The notes under the pieces were generated by a model. That model ran no database searches and was not told the origin of the DNA. It was given only the letters and a program-made list of their open reading frames with translations. Positions 1-8,707 of a stretch of 25,846 nt of DNA are shown piece after piece (position 1 is the stretch's first letter; the number at the start of each line of letters is the position of its first letter). A program made the translations under genes and the position numbers. Source of the DNA: a virus; the IMG/VR virus record IMGVR_UViG_3300037042_005304, positions 1-25,846 of that record, one strand, 5' to 3'.

Positions 1-489
1 GCCATACGGTGTATCAGGGGCGATTTCACACTCATAGTCGTAGCAGGCCGCATCATCGGAAGCGTAGCCAGGATGCACAGTGAAGTCTGGAAAATGATCG
101 GGGGTCTCTACAGTATCCCAATCGCGTATCGTTAGTGTGTAGGACTTGTCTAAATCCAAGCAGCACATGTCGTCGGCAATACGAATAGGTTCGGTTGGAA
201 CATAGGTCGATTCACTAAAGGGAACCGTCATCGTGATGGAAACGGCGTGCGGGTGCGTATCAAGGGCGCTTGCTCGCCCCCTGTAGTATTCGCAGATATG
301 CTCTGTTGTGCAGCAGCACAGTCGAGCCTTGGCTAGCCCGCCAAGCGGTTCTCGCAGCAACGCGGTCGCTGCTCCACCGATGCGATAGAGCCCCGGCACG
401 TCGATTAACGGATCAGCGCCAGAACCACCCCACCAGTCATCGGCAAAGTGGTACGGTTCAAAATGAAAATTGCCGTTAATCCACGCCAT
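1..489 (-). CDS. Unknown phage tail-region protein, cut by the window edge
   Basis: Reading the minus strand from an ATG at 489 gives 163 codons without a stop up to base 1, so the 3' end lies outside the window. The start follows the stop of the upstream gene (493-495) by three bases. No good ribosome binding site is seen, so translation is probably coupled. The N-terminus is aromatic and acidic (MAWINGNFHF, then ADDWWGGSGADP). Cysteines are clustered: CCC at residues 58-60, CC at 109-110, and singles at 66, 149 and 154, which suggests metal binding or disulfides. No family is recognised. Its place at the end of the tail-tip genes suggests a tail or adhesion-associated product, by inference only. 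Confidence 0.65.
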   Translation of the reverse strand, partial: MAWINGNFHFEPYHFADDWWGGSGADPLIDVPGLYRIGGAATALLREPLGGLAKARLCCCTTEHICEYYRGRASALDTHPHAVSITMTVPFSESTYVPTEPIRIADDMCCLDLDKSYTLTIRDWDTVETPDHFPDFTVHPGYASDDAACYDYECEIAPDTPYG

Positions 490-492
490 CGG

Positions 493-1287
493 TTAATCCG
501 GGTTGTGGGTGATCGCGGTTCGATTGCCAGACAGGTCCGCCGTACCTGTCACGCGATTGACCGTATCGTTCAGGTCACGGAAGATTGCCGTTGCTGGTGC
601 TCCGGAGCACTTACCAGCGAGCACGGATGACATGATCCGCTGCAAGTCGCCGGCCGAGAAATCGCCTTCCAGCAGGTAGTCCCAAATCTGCGCGGCCAGC
701 TCCGCGGCGTCGATCGTCGCGGTGTAGGTCACGATGACACTCCCCGACAGCTCAGCGGGAAATGCCCCGACGGTCACCGTCAGCGACCCAACGCCAGCAG
801 CAGTACCGGAGAGGCCAGCAATCGCTCCGATGTCACCCGTAACAGCCCCAACGCCAGTGATCGTGCCGGACAGCGGCGCGACGCCCACCAAATCACCAGA
901 CAGGCTGCCGACCCCTGCCGCCGTACCAGCAATTGGAACAGTCAGCACGAGATCGCCCGTGAGCGACCCAGTGCCGGAAGCCGTTCCGGTCGCGGCGACG
1001 CCCATTTTGATGTCGACGGTCAGCGTGCCGATGCCGTTCGCCTTGTTCCGCGAAGCAAGTCCACCCGCCTTCGGAGCAGCGACCCAGGTGTACGGGAACA
1101 TATAGCCCGCAGGGAAGCTGCTCTTATCGGCAATCGACGTTCCGCCAATGACGGTCGCCTCGCCCGCGTAGAAGTTGCGCAGCGCACCGGGCGTCTTCCA
1201 CTTTCCCAGCTCAACAGCCGAACCGCTGGTACCGCCCATGGTTCGCGTGGGTCCACCGCCTTGCCGGATTCCGTTATTGATGAGCAT
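493..1287 (-). CDS. Tail-associated repeat protein (264 aa)
   Basis: The ATG at 1287 overlaps the upstream stop as TAATG, so this start is preferred over longer ones that would run deep into the upstream gene. Residues 1-80 are Gly/Ser-rich. Residues 81-180 are five in-phase 20-residue repeats of the form GTxxGVGSLTGDL followed by a hydrophobic strand, as in beta-solenoid or fibre-like proteins. Residues 190-222 look helical. The C-terminus (about 220-264: LAGKCSGAP, FRDLNDT, GNRTAIT) resembles a short C-terminal domain I recall from many siphophage tail-region proteins. Probable role: a structural tail-tip or fibre component. The exact function is unknown. Confidence 0.7.
   Translation of the reverse strand: MLINNGIRQGGGPTRTMGGTSGSAVELGKWKTPGALRNFYAGEATVIGGTSIADKSSFPAGYMFPYTWVAAPKAGGLASRNKANGIGTLTVDIKMGVAATGTASGTGSLTGDLVLTVPIAGTAAGVGSLSGDLVGVAPLSGTITGVGAVTGDIGAIAGLSGTAAGVGSLTVTVGAFPAELSGSVIVTYTATIDAAELAAQIWDYLLEGDFSAGDLQRIMSSVLAGKCSGAPATAIFRDLNDTVNRVTGTADLSGNRTAITHNPD
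748..1047 (-). repeat. Five 60-bp in-frame tandem repeats
   Basis: Five diverged 60-bp units encode residues 81-180 of the 264-aa protein. Each protein unit has Gly at positions 5 and 7, then SL/TL, then mostly GD. The first unit (NGIGTLTVDI core) is the most divergent, and the last has lost the GD. Unit length is exactly 20 residues throughout. Confidence 0.8.
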
Positions 1288-2444
1288 TAACCACCCCATC
1301 CGAAGTCGAGCGTGAACGTCACGGGAGCGAGTGAAGTTGTGGCACCAGCCGAACCGATCAGCCACGTCAAGCAGGCACCGTCCTGAACTTGCGGCATTGA
1401 CGGCAATTGGTTCACGAGGTCGCGCTCTGAGTACATGCCGGTGATCGGGATCGAGAGATCGAGCAGCGGCCGCATGATGCACAGGGCCAGCACACCTGAG
1501 CCGGTATAGGCCGTGCCTGCGGAGAGCGTGAATGATTCGATGCTCGCCACGCCTGCGTCACTACCTTGCAGCGGCAAGAAGGGACCGAAGCGGCCAGCCA
1601 CCAAACCGGAATGCGGAATGCGGCCAGCGTAGGCGTCCGCCGTCGCTCCGAACGTAGGCGAGCCACTGAATGCCCGCGCCGCAGTTCCGGCGGAATTGGT
1701 GTAGCTGCTGGCTGAGATTGTAGGACCACCAGCGGTCGGTTGGGTGGTGACTACGAAAGCCGCTTGGCAGCCCGCTCCCAGGGTGTAGCGAGGCATCCGA
1801 ATCGTCATCGTGTTGACCGGCGTACCCGCATCGGTGAACGCAATGAACGTACCGGCGACGTAGTCGGCATAGCTGGTTGAAAACTTGACCGTGGTCGCTG
1901 AGATATTGGTCAGCCAGTAATCGGTTGCCGCAGCAATGCCAGTCGGCAGCACGCCAGCGGTTGTGAATCGGACCTTCGTGCCGCTCGCCCAGTTGTTCGC
2001 ACACGTCCCCAGCAAGCCGCCCGAACTCGTGAACGTGACCGTATTGGAGTTGACCAGCGCACGGCTGCCCGTTCCAGTCACGTCCGTACCCGTTAGCGGG
2101 TAGTAGCCTTGCAAGTCAACTAGCTTGGCCTGCCACGGGCCACCAGCCGCCGCCACGATATTCATGCCGACGTTGATGATGTGTTTGGTGGCGTTAAGCA
2201 CGCCACCGCCTTTCTGGATGCCGAACGACGTGATGCCGTCGCCGCTGAACTCGTCGCAATTCTTCCAGACCAGCGTGGTTCCGCTATTGACCATCGCGGG
2301 TGGATTGCCCGCCATGGACATGAGCGAACGCCAGCAAGCTGTGGCCGTGCTGGCGGGATTGATCTGCTTGGAGCCGTCTCGTCGCAGGTACTTCCCATTG
2401 ACCGTGATCTGGTTGATAAGATCGTCTTGGCTTGTGAATCCCAT
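1287..2444 (-). CDS. Virion structural protein, paralogue of the next upstream gene, with an inserted module (385 aa)
   Basis: The ATG at 2444 overlaps the upstream stop as TAATG. The protein aligns along its length with the 290-aa product of 2444-3316: MPRYTLGAG (217-225) with LPRYTNGIG (131-139), and FGPFLPLQGSDAGVASIESF (286-305) with FGPYLALAAGDTGVTSIESV (196-215). Near the C-terminus, YSERDL and DGACLTWL match NTERELEF and DGAYLNYI. Residues about 122-213 have no counterpart. They resemble a module I know from many phage tail proteins, with the pattern GTKVRFTT, LPTGIAAATDYWL, then ATTVKFS. It is probably a tail-fibre or tail-tip component whose inserted beta-domain may tune host binding. 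Confidence 0.7.
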   Translation of the reverse strand: MGFTSQDDLINQITVNGKYLRRDGSKQINPASTATACWRSLMSMAGNPPAMVNSGTTLVWKNCDEFSGDGITSFGIQKGGGVLNATKHIINVGMNIVAAAGGPWQAKLVDLQGYYPLTGTDVTGTGSRALVNSNTVTFTSSGGLLGTCANNWASGTKVRFTTAGVLPTGIAAATDYWLTNISATTVKFSTSYADYVAGTFIAFTDAGTPVNTMTIRMPRYTLGAGCQAAFVVTTQPTAGGPTISASSYTNSAGTAARAFSGSPTFGATADAYAGRIPHSGLVAGRFGPFLPLQGSDAGVASIESFTLSAGTAYTGSGVLALCIMRPLLDLSIPITGMYSERDLVNQLPSMPQVQDGACLTWLIGSAGATTSLAPVTFTLDFGWGG

Positions 2445-3316
2445 TATGTACTCCAGGCGAATTGCGCTGAACCAACGAGCGTACCAGCCGCTACGGTTCC
2501 AGCTACGTTGGCGATGTAGTTAAGGTATGCCCCGTCGTAAATGCGAGGCGGCCCCGGACGCATTGACATGAACTCTAATTCTCGTTCGGTGTTGATCTCT
2601 CGAATGACCGTGTTTGTTAGTGGGTGGACGATCACAAAAGCCGCCAGCCCACCATTCGGCACGGTGAACGTCACGCTCTCGATGGACGTGACTCCGGTAT
2701 CTCCTGCCGCCAGAGCCAGGTAGGGCCCGAAGCAGTTGGCAACCGACTGCTGGCTGCCAAGCAGGGAGCCGATGTTCGCGGCTGTGGTCGTGCATCCTTG
2801 AGTCGGGCTAGTCTTGAGCCCGCCCGCCTGATTCTTATAGTCGAACGTGAACACGCCGCCGCCCGTTGTCGGAGCGACCACTACAGCCATCACTTGGTTG
2901 CCGATGCCGTTGGTGTAGCGTGGCAGAGCGGCAGCCCCGGCAGTCTCTCCGAAGTTGTCCATCTCTTGCAATTCGGTCGAGTCGCAATCGACGAACGGAT
3001 AGAACAGGAGATAATCCTGCAGGATGTATTGCCCGACCATCGCCGCCGTTGGCGTTTGCAATCGCAGCGTCGTCAAATGCTTTGAGGCAGGCGACTTATC
3101 TGCCCCGTGATAGATGCCATTTGCACCCGTCAGGACCGATGCCTCCTGCGGAGTCGCCGCGTAGTATTGCGGACGCGGAAAGCCAGCGGCCATTGAGAAG
3201 TCGTACCACCAGCCAGCCACCGTCGTCTGCGATGGAATCTTGCGGAAGTGCGTAGTGTAAGCACGCCCCTCTAGCTGAGCGTCGACATACTCACCAATGT
3301 TGGCAAAGCCCGGCAT
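2444..3316 (-). CDS. Virion structural protein, shorter paralogue (290 aa)
   Basis: The ATG at 3316 directly abuts the upstream TAA (3317-3319). No signal peptide or membrane segment is seen. The protein is rich in Gly, Thr and aromatic residues, with beta-rich patterning. It shares blocks with the 385-aa product immediately downstream (residues 131-153, 196-215 and 240-268), so the pair arose by tandem duplication. It lacks the roughly 92-residue insert of its partner. The position after the hub and tail-fibre-family genes suggests a tail-tip or receptor-contact role. No named family is claimed. Confidence 0.7.
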   Translation of the reverse strand: MPGFANIGEYVDAQLEGRAYTTHFRKIPSQTTVAGWWYDFSMAAGFPRPQYYAATPQEASVLTGANGIYHGADKSPASKHLTTLRLQTPTAAMVGQYILQDYLLFYPFVDCDSTELQEMDNFGETAGAAALPRYTNGIGNQVMAVVVAPTTGGGVFTFDYKNQAGGLKTSPTQGCTTTAANIGSLLGSQQSVANCFGPYLALAAGDTGVTSIESVTFTVPNGGLAAFVIVHPLTNTVIREINTERELEFMSMRPGPPRIYDGAYLNYIANVAGTVAAGTLVGSAQFAWST

Positions 3317-3748
3317 TTAGTCCTCCGATACAACCAGGGTGGTCGCGGCAAACTGCGGCTGAATGCCCGCAGTGATGGTGCGCGCATTGTCGAGAATGCC
3401 TGAGTACAAGAGCTTGCCAGCGCCGCTGGAGGCGGTGCCGACACCGAAGTGCGTGACCGTACTGGAACCGCCCGTGGATGCTGGGAACTGAACCAGGGCG
3501 GTATTGGTTGCCGTGTTCGTGGCGACCGTCCAGCCGCCGGCATCACGCGAGACGGCCACGCGGGCGTAGCTCGTGTACGCCGATTCGCTGGTGGTCTGAT
3601 CGCCCGCCTCGCCAGGATCGGCCTCGATCAGCGACACGTACAGATTCGTCAGCGGTGACGAGCCATCGTTCTCCGCCAGGTCGGCGATCGGCGTCCCGTT
3701 GAAGATCAACTTGAGCAGATCATTCTCAAAGGTATTCCCCTTACTCAT
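3317..3748 (-). CDS. Phage tail-fibre-family protein (143 aa)
   Basis: The ATG at 3748 is preceded by AAGGAG with about 7 bases spacing. The sequence (start MSKGNTFENDLLKLIFNGT, then SPLTNLYVSL, ADPGEAGDQTT, YARVAV, VTHFGVGTASSGAGKLLYSG) closely matches the pattern of a small phage protein family usually annotated as tail fibre protein in many siphophages and prophages. The length fits what I recall of that family. The recognition is strong, but the family's biochemical role is not well defined. It is followed immediately by the tandem paralogue pair. Confidence 0.8.
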   Translation of the reverse strand: MSKGNTFENDLLKLIFNGTPIADLAENDGSSPLTNLYVSLIEADPGEAGDQTTSESAYTSYARVAVSRDAGGWTVATNTATNTALVQFPASTGGSSTVTHFGVGTASSGAGKLLYSGILDNARTITAGIQPQFAATTLVVSED

Positions 3749-3785
3749 CGCAAACTCCTTTTAGCTGTTCATGGGTTGTTGAAAC

Positions 3786-6716
3786 TTATTCTTCCGGATC
3801 GCACGTGTTGATGGCGATGATTTCTTCGTCGGTGCCGCCGGCGGCCGTCCACACGCCCACGTCACGAACGGTCTGCTGCAGGAAGCCACCTTCGTCGGTG
3901 ACCGTGGCCACGACTTGCACCGTGACGGGGGAGAACACCAGGCCGGGACTCGGCGCGGCCGCGTCGAGCACGTAACCCGTGGTGATCGACTTGTAGAGGG
4001 AACCGCCGGACATATACACGTTGTCGACGATGTTGACCGAATCGAAGGTCAGCAGCGGAACGGTGTCCGGAGATCCTTCTTCCAGCACGTAGACCGGCGT
4101 GGTGGTGACACTGACCGTCCCTTCGGACTTGGACACGTCGGTAACGACCAGCGACTCCACCGCATCGTGCCAGGCGGTCCAGGCGCTCTCCCCGCCTGGG
4201 CTTTGCACCCGGACGGTGCGGGTCTTCTTCTTGAACTTGTGGTCGCCGGAGTCGTAATCAACGTCGCTCACGACGGTGACGTTAGAGTTTTCCGGCTGGG
4301 CGGCCAGATCCACCCAATCGGTTTTATCTTCCTCCCACATGACCGTGATCTTCTGCGTCTTCTGCTGCCACTTCTCGGTCCCCGCGTCGTAGCGCAGGGC
4401 GGTGACCACGGTGACGACGATGTGCTTGACCTGAAACACGATGTAAGTGGGTTCGTCGTCCTCGGTCAGATTGAACCAGTCCTCGATAATTAAACATCCG
4501 GCATCACCTTGACCACTCAAGCCGAAAGGATTGAACGCGGGAAAATTGAAAGTGGGGAGTGTAACTGGTCCGCCATCAAGGGCGTAGGCACCCACTGGGT
4601 AAATGGTTGCGTATGTGTCTGCACTTTCTAAAGCCGAAACGAGTGTAGCATAAAAAATTCGAGCTGATTTGCTGCGAATTGAGGCAAGTAAATAGTAGCT
4701 TTGGGTATTGGCGTCGTAAGCGAGCAGCAGCCTGTCATTGTTCGTCCCCGCTAATTGGAGCGGATTCTCGACGTTCGTTATTTCAACGTCCAGATTGAAC
4801 GGAAACGGAGAAATTACGTCGAGGTCTTTTACGTCCAGCGAGGTATCAAGAGTAAGAAAATTGCTGTCTGCTCGGGCCCACAAAAACATTGGTTTCTGAT
4901 TGATGACAACCGCACGGTAAACGTTGGCTGTGCGGCTAAAAATAGCGATCCCTTCTGCGTCTTCTTTCGTGTCCTCATAACCCCAGCGATTGATTTCAAC
5001 AGGGTTGGTTGCGATGTCGCCATTCGTTGGGTCCTGGGTGTCAGTCTGTGTTCCCCAAGCGGCATTCACTGTTTTGCAAGGAGCTTCGATAGAAGCCACA
5101 TCGCTACTCATGGTGAAACGAATCGCACCCGCAAAGGATTCAGCTTGCACCGCGATGAAGCGATTGTCGTCGTGGTCGTAGATCGCCACGGCCGGACCTT
5201 CCCAGCGGGGCGAGAAAAACCCGTCCGGGTCCACGAGATCGACCGGCGTATCCGGCCCCGTCTCGCCGTGCGTGTCCGAGAGAATCGCGGTATTGTCGGT
5301 AGCCCACAAGAAATTGGCGGACGGCGCGTAAGACTCCATCCACACGATCTCGAATTGTTCGGGGTGGTCCTTCATGCGGAGGGCCCAGCCCCGCGCCCCG
5401 GTCAGGCCCGTGAACGATCGCTCCGTGGGATCTTTGACCGTGATCGCGCTGCCGTCCACGTAGGCGGCCCCATCCCACTCTCGAATCTTGGCCGCGCCCG
5501 TGGTCGAGTCCATCTTGTTGGCCGTTAACTCGAATCGCACCAGCTCCGCGTAGTTGTCCGCGATGCAGTAATACAAGTCGTCGGTCGGATCTTGCCAGCA
5601 GAGCACCCGCTGTTCGGTGAGGATCCGCGAGAAGTTCGACCAGTTGGTGGCCGAGACGACGCCCGCCACGCCGATGCCCACATCCGGCAGCAGCACGTCG
5701 CCGGCAGCGCCCGGCATGATCTCCTCTTCGGAGAAGGCGTGCCAGACTTCCGTTGTGCCGGGCGAGGGTGCCGCGGCCCCCGTCAAATACCAGGCCAGGT
5801 CGGTCTGATTGCGATAGGCGGTGGCATTGCCAGGGGAGAGCGTTTGCCCCGACTTGTTCGTGGCCGACACGCTGCCCGTCGGAATCGTGACGGCAATCGA
5901 AGCCCCATCCGCGACCGACCCGCTGAGGGTGACCGGGTGAATGAACGTGTTTTCGATCCGAATCGCGTAGACATCCGTCTCGCTGATCCGGCCGACCTTC
6001 TTGGCCAGGTACAGCTCGCCCACCTGGAGCTGCGCCTTGGTGCCCGTCGACACCGAGCCATTCGCGCTATTCAGCACCACGAGCAGGCAGTCGGCCCCAT
6101 CCGCAAATTGATTCGTGCAGTAGCCGGCCGCCTCTTCGTTGGGAATGGTGACCTTGCCGGTCCAGGTGCAATTCCCCTCGCCGGCGGTGGTCCCCGTGAC
6201 CTTGACGATGGTTACCCCATCGCCGCCGCCGCCGCTCATGATGTACCACTGTTCCTCATAGGGGTAATAAAAGACGGTGACTTTATCCCCTTCTTTCACC
6301 GTTGTTTGGGAGTGATTTTGGGCGGAAACCGTCACGTCGTCGCCTTCGGCAACCAGCGTCACGTCCCCGGCGGCAGCGGCGGCAATGTCCGCGTCGGCCG
6401 TGCCTGGCCGCAGCAGCGAGCCTTCCAGCGAAGTGACTTCCCATTGCTGGGTGCCGTCATCAGCCGTGTCGTGATCGGGGTAGTAGCTGGCCCAGCCGCG
6501 CTCGCCCGTGAAGCCGAACGAGCGATAGAACGTGGCGTGGACGCGAATCCGATCGGCGGTGGCCGACAAGGCCAGGAAGTCATCGGTGAGGCCGTTGTAA
6601 TCAATGATCTTGGCCAGGGCCGACTCGCCCGGCTGCAGCGTCTCCACCAGCTCAAAGCGGAACATGAGCTGCTGGCCGGTCTGGCCGTGTCGGGAGTCGT
6701 TGCGGTCCTTCGCCAT
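3786..6716 (-). CDS. Large modular tail/virion structural protein (976 aa)
   Basis: The ATG at 6716 overlaps the upstream stop as TAATG. In-frame sequence further upstream lies inside the hub gene and is rejected. The protein is built from repeated modules. A unit of about 70-80 residues, opening with RF-x-L or a similar strand and later reading G-x-RGWA then an FEIV-like strand, occurs near 19-95, 393-460, 531-604 and 686-761. Short YD...YY strands (147-160, 371-384, 510-522, 665-676) precede or follow the units. The C-terminus has two or three related units (766-808, 813-855, about 930-960) with VTVV, YD and KT motifs. Gly-rich stretches lie at 161-167. It is probably a tail-tip, fibre or baseplate-associated protein. 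Codons for residues about 536-743 are distinctly AT-richer than the flanks. Confidence 0.75.
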   Translation of the reverse strand: MAKDRNDSRHGQTGQQLMFRFELVETLQPGESALAKIIDYNGLTDDFLALSATADRIRVHATFYRSFGFTGERGWASYYPDHDTADDGTQQWEVTSLEGSLLRPGTADADIAAAAAGDVTLVAEGDDVTVSAQNHSQTTVKEGDKVTVFYYPYEEQWYIMSGGGGDGVTIVKVTGTTAGEGNCTWTGKVTIPNEEAAGYCTNQFADGADCLLVVLNSANGSVSTGTKAQLQVGELYLAKKVGRISETDVYAIRIENTFIHPVTLSGSVADGASIAVTIPTGSVSATNKSGQTLSPGNATAYRNQTDLAWYLTGAAAPSPGTTEVWHAFSEEEIMPGAAGDVLLPDVGIGVAGVVSATNWSNFSRILTEQRVLCWQDPTDDLYYCIADNYAELVRFELTANKMDSTTGAAKIREWDGAAYVDGSAITVKDPTERSFTGLTGARGWALRMKDHPEQFEIVWMESYAPSANFLWATDNTAILSDTHGETGPDTPVDLVDPDGFFSPRWEGPAVAIYDHDDNRFIAVQAESFAGAIRFTMSSDVASIEAPCKTVNAAWGTQTDTQDPTNGDIATNPVEINRWGYEDTKEDAEGIAIFSRTANVYRAVVINQKPMFLWARADSNFLTLDTSLDVKDLDVISPFPFNLDVEITNVENPLQLAGTNNDRLLLAYDANTQSYYLLASIRSKSARIFYATLVSALESADTYATIYPVGAYALDGGPVTLPTFNFPAFNPFGLSGQGDAGCLIIEDWFNLTEDDEPTYIVFQVKHIVVTVVTALRYDAGTEKWQQKTQKITVMWEEDKTDWVDLAAQPENSNVTVVSDVDYDSGDHKFKKKTRTVRVQSPGGESAWTAWHDAVESLVVTDVSKSEGTVSVTTTPVYVLEEGSPDTVPLLTFDSVNIVDNVYMSGGSLYKSITTGYVLDAAAPSPGLVFSPVTVQVVATVTDEGGFLQQTVRDVGVWTAAGGTDEEIIAINTCDPEE

Positions 6717-8707
6717 TACTTGAGCCTCTTCGTCTTCCGCAGCATGCCCGCCACATAGGCATCCGCTTCGCGGTAGTCGTTCAGCACCAGCTTCATTTCC
6801 TGGCCTTGCACTTCGTAATACACGCCGACGACTTGCAAGAAGCGGGAATCGGCCCCGCCTTTGTTGAGGCCGAATTGGATTTCGCGGCCCTGCATGCCCA
6901 CCACCAGGTCGCCGATCTTGTAGTCGTGCTCCAAACCTTCCAGCGTGGCGTAGCCCGAGCAACCGGCCTGATCCCAAGCGTCGCGGGTGACGTTGGCAAA
7001 ATCCTGTAGCGCCACCTGGCCGTAGGTTTGGTCCGCCTTCTTCGTGCCGGCGGTGACTTCGCTGTAATAGACGCTCTGCGGATGCAGCAGGCGGGCGTGG
7101 AAGCGGGCCCCCACGTCGGCCACGAACTCATTAGTCTGCTTATTGACGCTGGACGAGCGGCGCGCGGCGGTCGCCACTATGCGGGTATCGCTGACGAGGG
7201 TGGCGGTGATCCGCAGGCGGGCTTCCACGCCGTCGCGGCGAATCGGGAAGGGGGCCGAGCCGCCATCGAACTTGATGCCGGCTTCGTTCTCGAGCAGGCG
7301 GCAGGAGAAGAACGGGAATCGCGGGTCGATCGGATCCCAGCCCGCGCCACCCTTCTTGCGCGCGTTCCACCATTCGACGAGGCAGCCGCCCGTGGGCCCG
7401 AACGGCTGTCCGTCGTCGCCCAGTGTCAGCATCGGCATGAACTTCCGCCGCTTCGGCATGATGACCGGATGATCCGCGCCATACACGTCGCGGAAGAACT
7501 GCGTCAGCTTGGGGTTGGCGGCAAGCTTGGGAAAGGCGGTGTTCCAGCCGCGATAATAGTCGCCGGCTTCGTTCAGCACCCATTCCCGCCAGACGCGATG
7601 GTACTGTGGGGTATTTTTCCAGGCGAAGTTGCCGTTATAGAGGTTCCCCAGGCTTGTGCTGTCGTAGGCGGCCCCCCAGGCCGGCATCAATTCGAAGGTG
7701 GCCTCGATCGCGGTGAAACCGCCGACGGCCCGCACCTGATTGACGGCCATCGACTCATCGTAGGTCAGCTTGAATTGCTTGACGTTCGAGCGGGTGTTGT
7801 CGAGCGAGGCTCCGGGCGCTTGGAGCTGAATGGCGCGGGAGCGGCCGAGTCCGTTCCGGATGAGGCGGATCCGCCGGCTGGTGGGCGATTCGTGGTCGAC
7901 CGTCCAGGTGTAGCCGTAGGGGTCCAGCAGCAGGTCCAAGGCTTCGTTGAGATAACAGCCCAGCCGCAGGCGGTGATTCTTCACGATCCGGCGATCGTCG
8001 GGAAGGATCGCCTTGATTTGCTGGAGAGTCGGATTCTGAATGAATTGCTGGAGCGAGTTGCAATCTTGAAACAAATAGGCCGCCGCGTCCGCCAGCGACC
8101 AGTTTTCATTCATGCTCTCGCTGATCCGCAGCAAGTTGTTCGGTTCGACGTAGGCCACGCCTTGCACCACCGCCGCGAACGACGATTGCAGGCTGTCGGG
8201 GTCGATGAACGCGAGCGACGTGGCGTTCCCCTCGCCGGGCGGCCGCTTGTTGCCGAAGATCGCGCCCTTGTAGTCGGGGTTGAAAGCTACTTCGTGATCG
8301 CTGCGGGTGTAGGTCCGCGTGGTTGGATCCCACACGAGCTGGAATCCCAGCGGGAAGCCGAAGTGGCTTTGCTCCAGCCGGCAGACCAGGGCAATCTGAT
8401 CCGGAATGGCGAGCTCGTAAACCGTGGTGCTGCCCCAGTGCAGCGTTTGGCTGAGGCCGTTGACCTCCGCCTGAATCGACATTTCCGCGCCGTTCAAATT
8501 GATCGGGCCGGAAGGCGATTGCACCGTGAGCGAGGCCAGGTCCAGGTTTTCCACATACTTGTTGGCCGCGGCCAGATCGACGGCGACCACGGCATGATCG
8601 AGCTGCTTGCCGCCGGCCAGCTTCTCGATCGAGAGGACGCGGAAGATCGCCGGCGTGAGTCCGGTGATCGACGCAAACGGCACGACGCCATCGCGGGAGA
8701 CGGGCAT
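6716..8707 (-). CDS. Tail hub / baseplate-like protein (663 aa)
   Basis: The ATG at 8707 overlaps the upstream stop as TAATG. The N-terminal 130 residues look like a beta-domain (MPVSRDGVVPFASITGLTP). A middle part reads LNEALDLLLDPYGYTWTVDH followed by RRIRLIRNG, a pattern typical of phage tail hub proteins (gp27/GpD-like folds). Near the C-terminus, GYATLEGLEHDYKIGDLV then a VVGVYYEVQGQEMKLVLNDY stretch matches the closing beta-barrel segment seen in hub proteins. The position after the tape measure and one small gene is where a siphophage hub gene sits. Hub identity is inferred from pattern and position, not from a full family match. Confidence 0.6.
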   Translation of the reverse strand: MPVSRDGVVPFASITGLTPAIFRVLSIEKLAGGKQLDHAVVAVDLAAANKYVENLDLASLTVQSPSGPINLNGAEMSIQAEVNGLSQTLHWGSTTVYELAIPDQIALVCRLEQSHFGFPLGFQLVWDPTTRTYTRSDHEVAFNPDYKGAIFGNKRPPGEGNATSLAFIDPDSLQSSFAAVVQGVAYVEPNNLLRISESMNENWSLADAAAYLFQDCNSLQQFIQNPTLQQIKAILPDDRRIVKNHRLRLGCYLNEALDLLLDPYGYTWTVDHESPTSRRIRLIRNGLGRSRAIQLQAPGASLDNTRSNVKQFKLTYDESMAVNQVRAVGGFTAIEATFELMPAWGAAYDSTSLGNLYNGNFAWKNTPQYHRVWREWVLNEAGDYYRGWNTAFPKLAANPKLTQFFRDVYGADHPVIMPKRRKFMPMLTLGDDGQPFGPTGGCLVEWWNARKKGGAGWDPIDPRFPFFSCRLLENEAGIKFDGGSAPFPIRRDGVEARLRITATLVSDTRIVATAARRSSSVNKQTNEFVADVGARFHARLLHPQSVYYSEVTAGTKKADQTYGQVALQDFANVTRDAWDQAGCSGYATLEGLEHDYKIGDLVVGMQGREIQFGLNKGGADSRFLQVVGVYYEVQGQEMKLVLNDYREADAYVAGMLRKTKRLK

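Noticed and set aside
748-1047. Diversity-generating retroelement variable region or CRISPR-like repeat
   Set aside because: The repeats are contiguous protein-coding units. No template repeat or reverse transcriptase is visible in the window.
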